This document shows, piece by piece, positions 5,520-7,092 of a DNA stretch of 7,092 nucleotides (positions are counted from its first letter, which is position 1; every line of letters begins with the position of its first letter). The notes beneath the pieces are model-generated. The model had not been told where the DNA came from, ran no database searches, and saw only the letters and a list, made by a program, of their open reading frames with translations. A program made the position numbers and the translations under genes. Source of the stretch: an uncultured Actinomycetes bacterium (GTDB taxonomy: Bacteria; Actinomycetota; Actinomycetes; S36-B12); assembly GCA_903918595.1 (NCBI GenBank), contig CAIXFB010000218.1, forward strand, positions 1 through 7,092, written 5' to 3'.

Positions 5520-6083
5520 CTATGTGTTCCCTTGGTCATCTGCGAGTAAGAGTTGTGGAATCGCAGTGAACCGGTAATTCACCGCATCACCGGGTTCTCG
5601 CACGAGCACCCAGATCAGATCAAACCTGTCCTCTGGCCATTCCTGCGGTATGTCACTCTTGTTGACGACAGGAAATTCACCAACAAGCTTTGCCATTGCG
5701 CCGTGATGCCACACGATCAATGCGGGTTCAGTCTGACCCAGCACATCTTGAGCCAGATGGGCTTCCTTCCCCTCCGCCAAGCTGTCTTCAAGAGTTACTC
5801 CGATCCGAGCGGCAATCGGTCGTGCTGTCGCTACCTCTCGGTGGCTCTTCTTGCCCGCCGAAGCTGCAGTTGCGAGCACCCGCTTCGGTCGGACCAACCC
5901 TGGATGTGAGTGCATCGGGGCTCCGGCAAACAGCCCGCCCAGGGCCCCGGCTCGCATCCATCCACGAACCGAAAGTGACTCTGGATCGTGCGCTCCGTGC
6001 TCATTGACCCCATGCGGGGGGCCATCCTCTCCAGGCTTTTCGCCGTGACGCACAAACATAATGACTTCAGGTGAGTTGCTCAC
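5520..6083 (-). CDS. Histidine phosphatase superfamily protein (phosphoglycerate mutase-like fold)
   Basis: A 187-residue cytoplasmic protein with the superfamily's N-terminal VIMFVRHGEKP motif. R12 and H13 are the phosphate-binding arginine and the phospho-accepting histidine. The second active-site histidine is in VWHHGAM (H127). GWMRAGALGGLFAG (41-54) matches the helix that follows the 'LSxxGxxxA' element (here SLSVRG). The second arginine motif (normally SxxxRAxxTA) is replaced by ATAASAGKKSHREVATA (71-87), so the substrate pocket differs from true phosphoglycerate mutases and a broad or small phosphoester substrate is more likely. Start choice: GTG at 6083 gives a normal first beta strand. 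The frame extends to 6167 but would overlap the divergent channel gene, and the internal ATG just before FVRHG would remove the strand. There is no ribosome site; a -10 element sits at the right distance for leaderless expression. Confidence 0.83.
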   Translation of the reverse strand: MSNSPEVIMFVRHGEKPGEDGPPHGVNEHGAHDPESLSVRGWMRAGALGGLFAGAPMHSHPGLVRPKRVLATAASAGKKSHREVATARPIAARIGVTLEDSLAEGKEAHLAQDVLGQTEPALIVWHHGAMAKLVGEFPVVNKSDIPQEWPEDRFDLIWVLVREPGDAVNYRFTAIPQLLLADDQGNT

Positions 6084-6091
6084 AGTCGCTG

Positions 6092-6097
6092 ATAGTA
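6092..6097 (-). promoter_or_regulatory. -10 element for a leaderless phosphatase transcript
   Basis: TACTAT on the minus strand fits TANNNT and ends eight bases before the GTG at 6083. This places the transcription start at or just before the start codon and supports the GTG choice. No good -35 box is visible at 17 bases. Confidence 0.4.
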
Positions 6098-6114
6098 CTT
6101 TTAGGGAACCTTTG

Positions 6115-6128
6115 CTGCCCAGCGGCAG
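6115..6128. repeat. Short inverted repeat in the phosphatase/ClC divergent gap
   Basis: CTGCC and GGCAG flank CAGC in the 71-bp gap between the divergent phosphatase and ClC genes. With five-base arms it is at the edge of chance. Its position between two divergent starts is the only reason to consider it an operator. Confidence 0.2.
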
Positions 6129-6154
6129 ACCCCAACACGGTCTAGTGGTTGGGT

Positions 6155-7092
6155 ATGGACATGACACATCCCGCGATCCCTGACGCCGCCACTTCGAGGC
6201 GCCCGCTCCCAGCGATGCTCGCAGCCGCAGTGGTCGGCCTGGCTCTCGGTTACGTCGTTCTTGAACTTGTCAACGCAGGGATTCGGTATGTCTGGGAAAC
6301 CGTGCCGAGCGGCTGGGACACCACTCCTGCCTGGTACGTGATTGCAGTCCTGCTTCTGGCTGCAGTGCTCGTCTACCTGGTGCGTACTTACGTGGGCGAT
6401 ACCGGACATTCACCTCTCGGTGGAATAAAGGTCAGCAGCTTGACGCCCAAGGCATACCTCGGCGCAATTCTTGCGATTTTTGCGTCCCTGTGGGGTGGGG
6501 TGGTGCTCGGCCCAGAAGTTGCACTTGTAGCAACCGGGTCAGTTATCGGCGGACTGTCAGCGAAAATCTTTCATGTCACTGCAGCAAAAGATGTGAAGAA
6601 AGTTGTGGGCTTCGGGGCCCTTGGTGCGCTCTTGGCTCTCTTCGTCGGCCCCGTTCTCGCCGGCAGCATCAGCTTGGGTAGTACCCCGACCGCAATCGAA
6701 GTTGACCAACTTGCTTGGGCAGTTCCTGTAGCCATCATCGCGACTGTTGCCATCACAATCGCAAGGGCGCTCGCTGCGGTTCTAGCCCGCGCAACTGGCC
6801 CTGGCCCCCATCTGCCGATTCTGATCGGTGCCTCGCTGGTGATTGCAATCACTGCACTTGTGATGCAGGCGTGGACTGGTGAAGACGTGATCTTCGTTCT
6901 GACATCGGGTGAAGAGCTGATCACTGAACTTCCTGCACTCACTTCGGTCTCCACCGTGGTCGCAATCATTCTGTTGAAGACAATCGCCTACGCGGTTTCA
7001 CTCGGTGCCGGATTCCGAGGTGGCCCCTTCTTCCCTGCAATGTTTGTGGGCGCCGCTGCCGGTCTCTTTATTGCGCTGGTACTCCCTGATGG
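6155..7092 (+). CDS. ClC-family chloride channel/antiporter (partial, C terminus beyond the window)
   Basis: The frame is open from the ATG at 6155 to the window end (312 complete codons), with many hydrophobic segments. Selectivity-filter elements appear in ClC order but in variant form. GHSP (84-87) replaces GSGIP. GPEVAL (119-124) replaces G(K/R)EGP and keeps the external gating glutamate as E121. GGPFFP (289-294), a GxFxP match, is intact and is followed by GAAAG. I recall related GHSP/GPEAPL forms in other actinobacteria, so this looks like a lineage subfamily, not decay. Such proteins move chloride, often exchanged for protons when the gate glutamate is present. The helix bearing the central tyrosine of classical ClCs lies beyond the end. 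A second ATG at 6161 is equally possible, and neither has a ribosome site. Confidence 0.85.
   Translation, partial: MDMTHPAIPDAATSRRPLPAMLAAAVVGLALGYVVLELVNAGIRYVWETVPSGWDTTPAWYVIAVLLLAAVLVYLVRTYVGDTGHSPLGGIKVSSLTPKAYLGAILAIFASLWGGVVLGPEVALVATGSVIGGLSAKIFHVTAAKDVKKVVGFGALGALLALFVGPVLAGSISLGSTPTAIEVDQLAWAVPVAIIATVAITIARALAAVLARATGPGPHLPILIGASLVIAITALVMQAWTGEDVIFVLTSGEELITELPALTSVSTVVAIILLKTIAYAVSLGAGFRGGPFFPAMFVGAAAGLFIALVLPD

Noticed and set aside
6084..6167. Upstream extension of the phosphatase frame to ATG 6167
   Set aside because: It would overlap the divergent ClC start, and the added residues precede the normal first strand without family support.

Overview
The window looks like a compact chromosomal segment of a planktonic, probably freshwater, actinobacterium. 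Four observations support this: moderately high G+C by eye, intergenic gaps of 0-82 bp, GTG/TTG and apparently leaderless starts, and a heliorhodopsin that lines up without gaps (from memory) with the actinobacterial prototype HeR 48C12. I see no insertion sequence, tRNA, rRNA, CRISPR array, phage gene or attachment site. This is an ordinary chromosomal region with one notable photoreceptor gene.

Layout from left to right. Positions 1-53 hold the tail of an unknown upstream frame, coupled by an ATGA overlap to an acyl-CoA/4-coumarate-type ligase (50-1597, +). A four-helix membrane protein follows (1594-2034, +; TTG start overlapping the ligase stop). It converges on a DnaQ-like DEDDh 3'-5' exonuclease (2015-2671, -), with a stem-loop across the two stop codons. 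Divergent from the exonuclease is an unusual HNH protein carrying two membrane helices and an unrecognised C-terminal domain (2745-3662, +). It converges on the heliorhodopsin (3667-4455, -). Divergent from the heliorhodopsin is a TauE/SafE-type (TSUP) permease (4538-5263, +), with a perfect 15-bp palindrome on the heliorhodopsin start codon. Then come a small two-helix membrane protein (5260-5463, -) and a histidine-phosphatase-family protein (5520-6083, -), each with its own candidate leaderless promoter. The window ends inside a ClC-family chloride channel/antiporter (6155 onward, +) with non-canonical selectivity motifs.

The genes do not form one pathway. The ligase and its membrane partner look like an operon tail. 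The other genes are mostly single units in divergent and convergent pairs. The most informative part is the heliorhodopsin/TSUP divergent pair. Heliorhodopsins bind retinal and sense light without a pumping role in most cases, and their output is poorly understood, so a shared 82-bp control region with a small-anion exporter is a testable lead. The membrane-anchored HNH protein is the least familiar architecture here. No retinal-synthesis gene (blh, crt) lies in the window.
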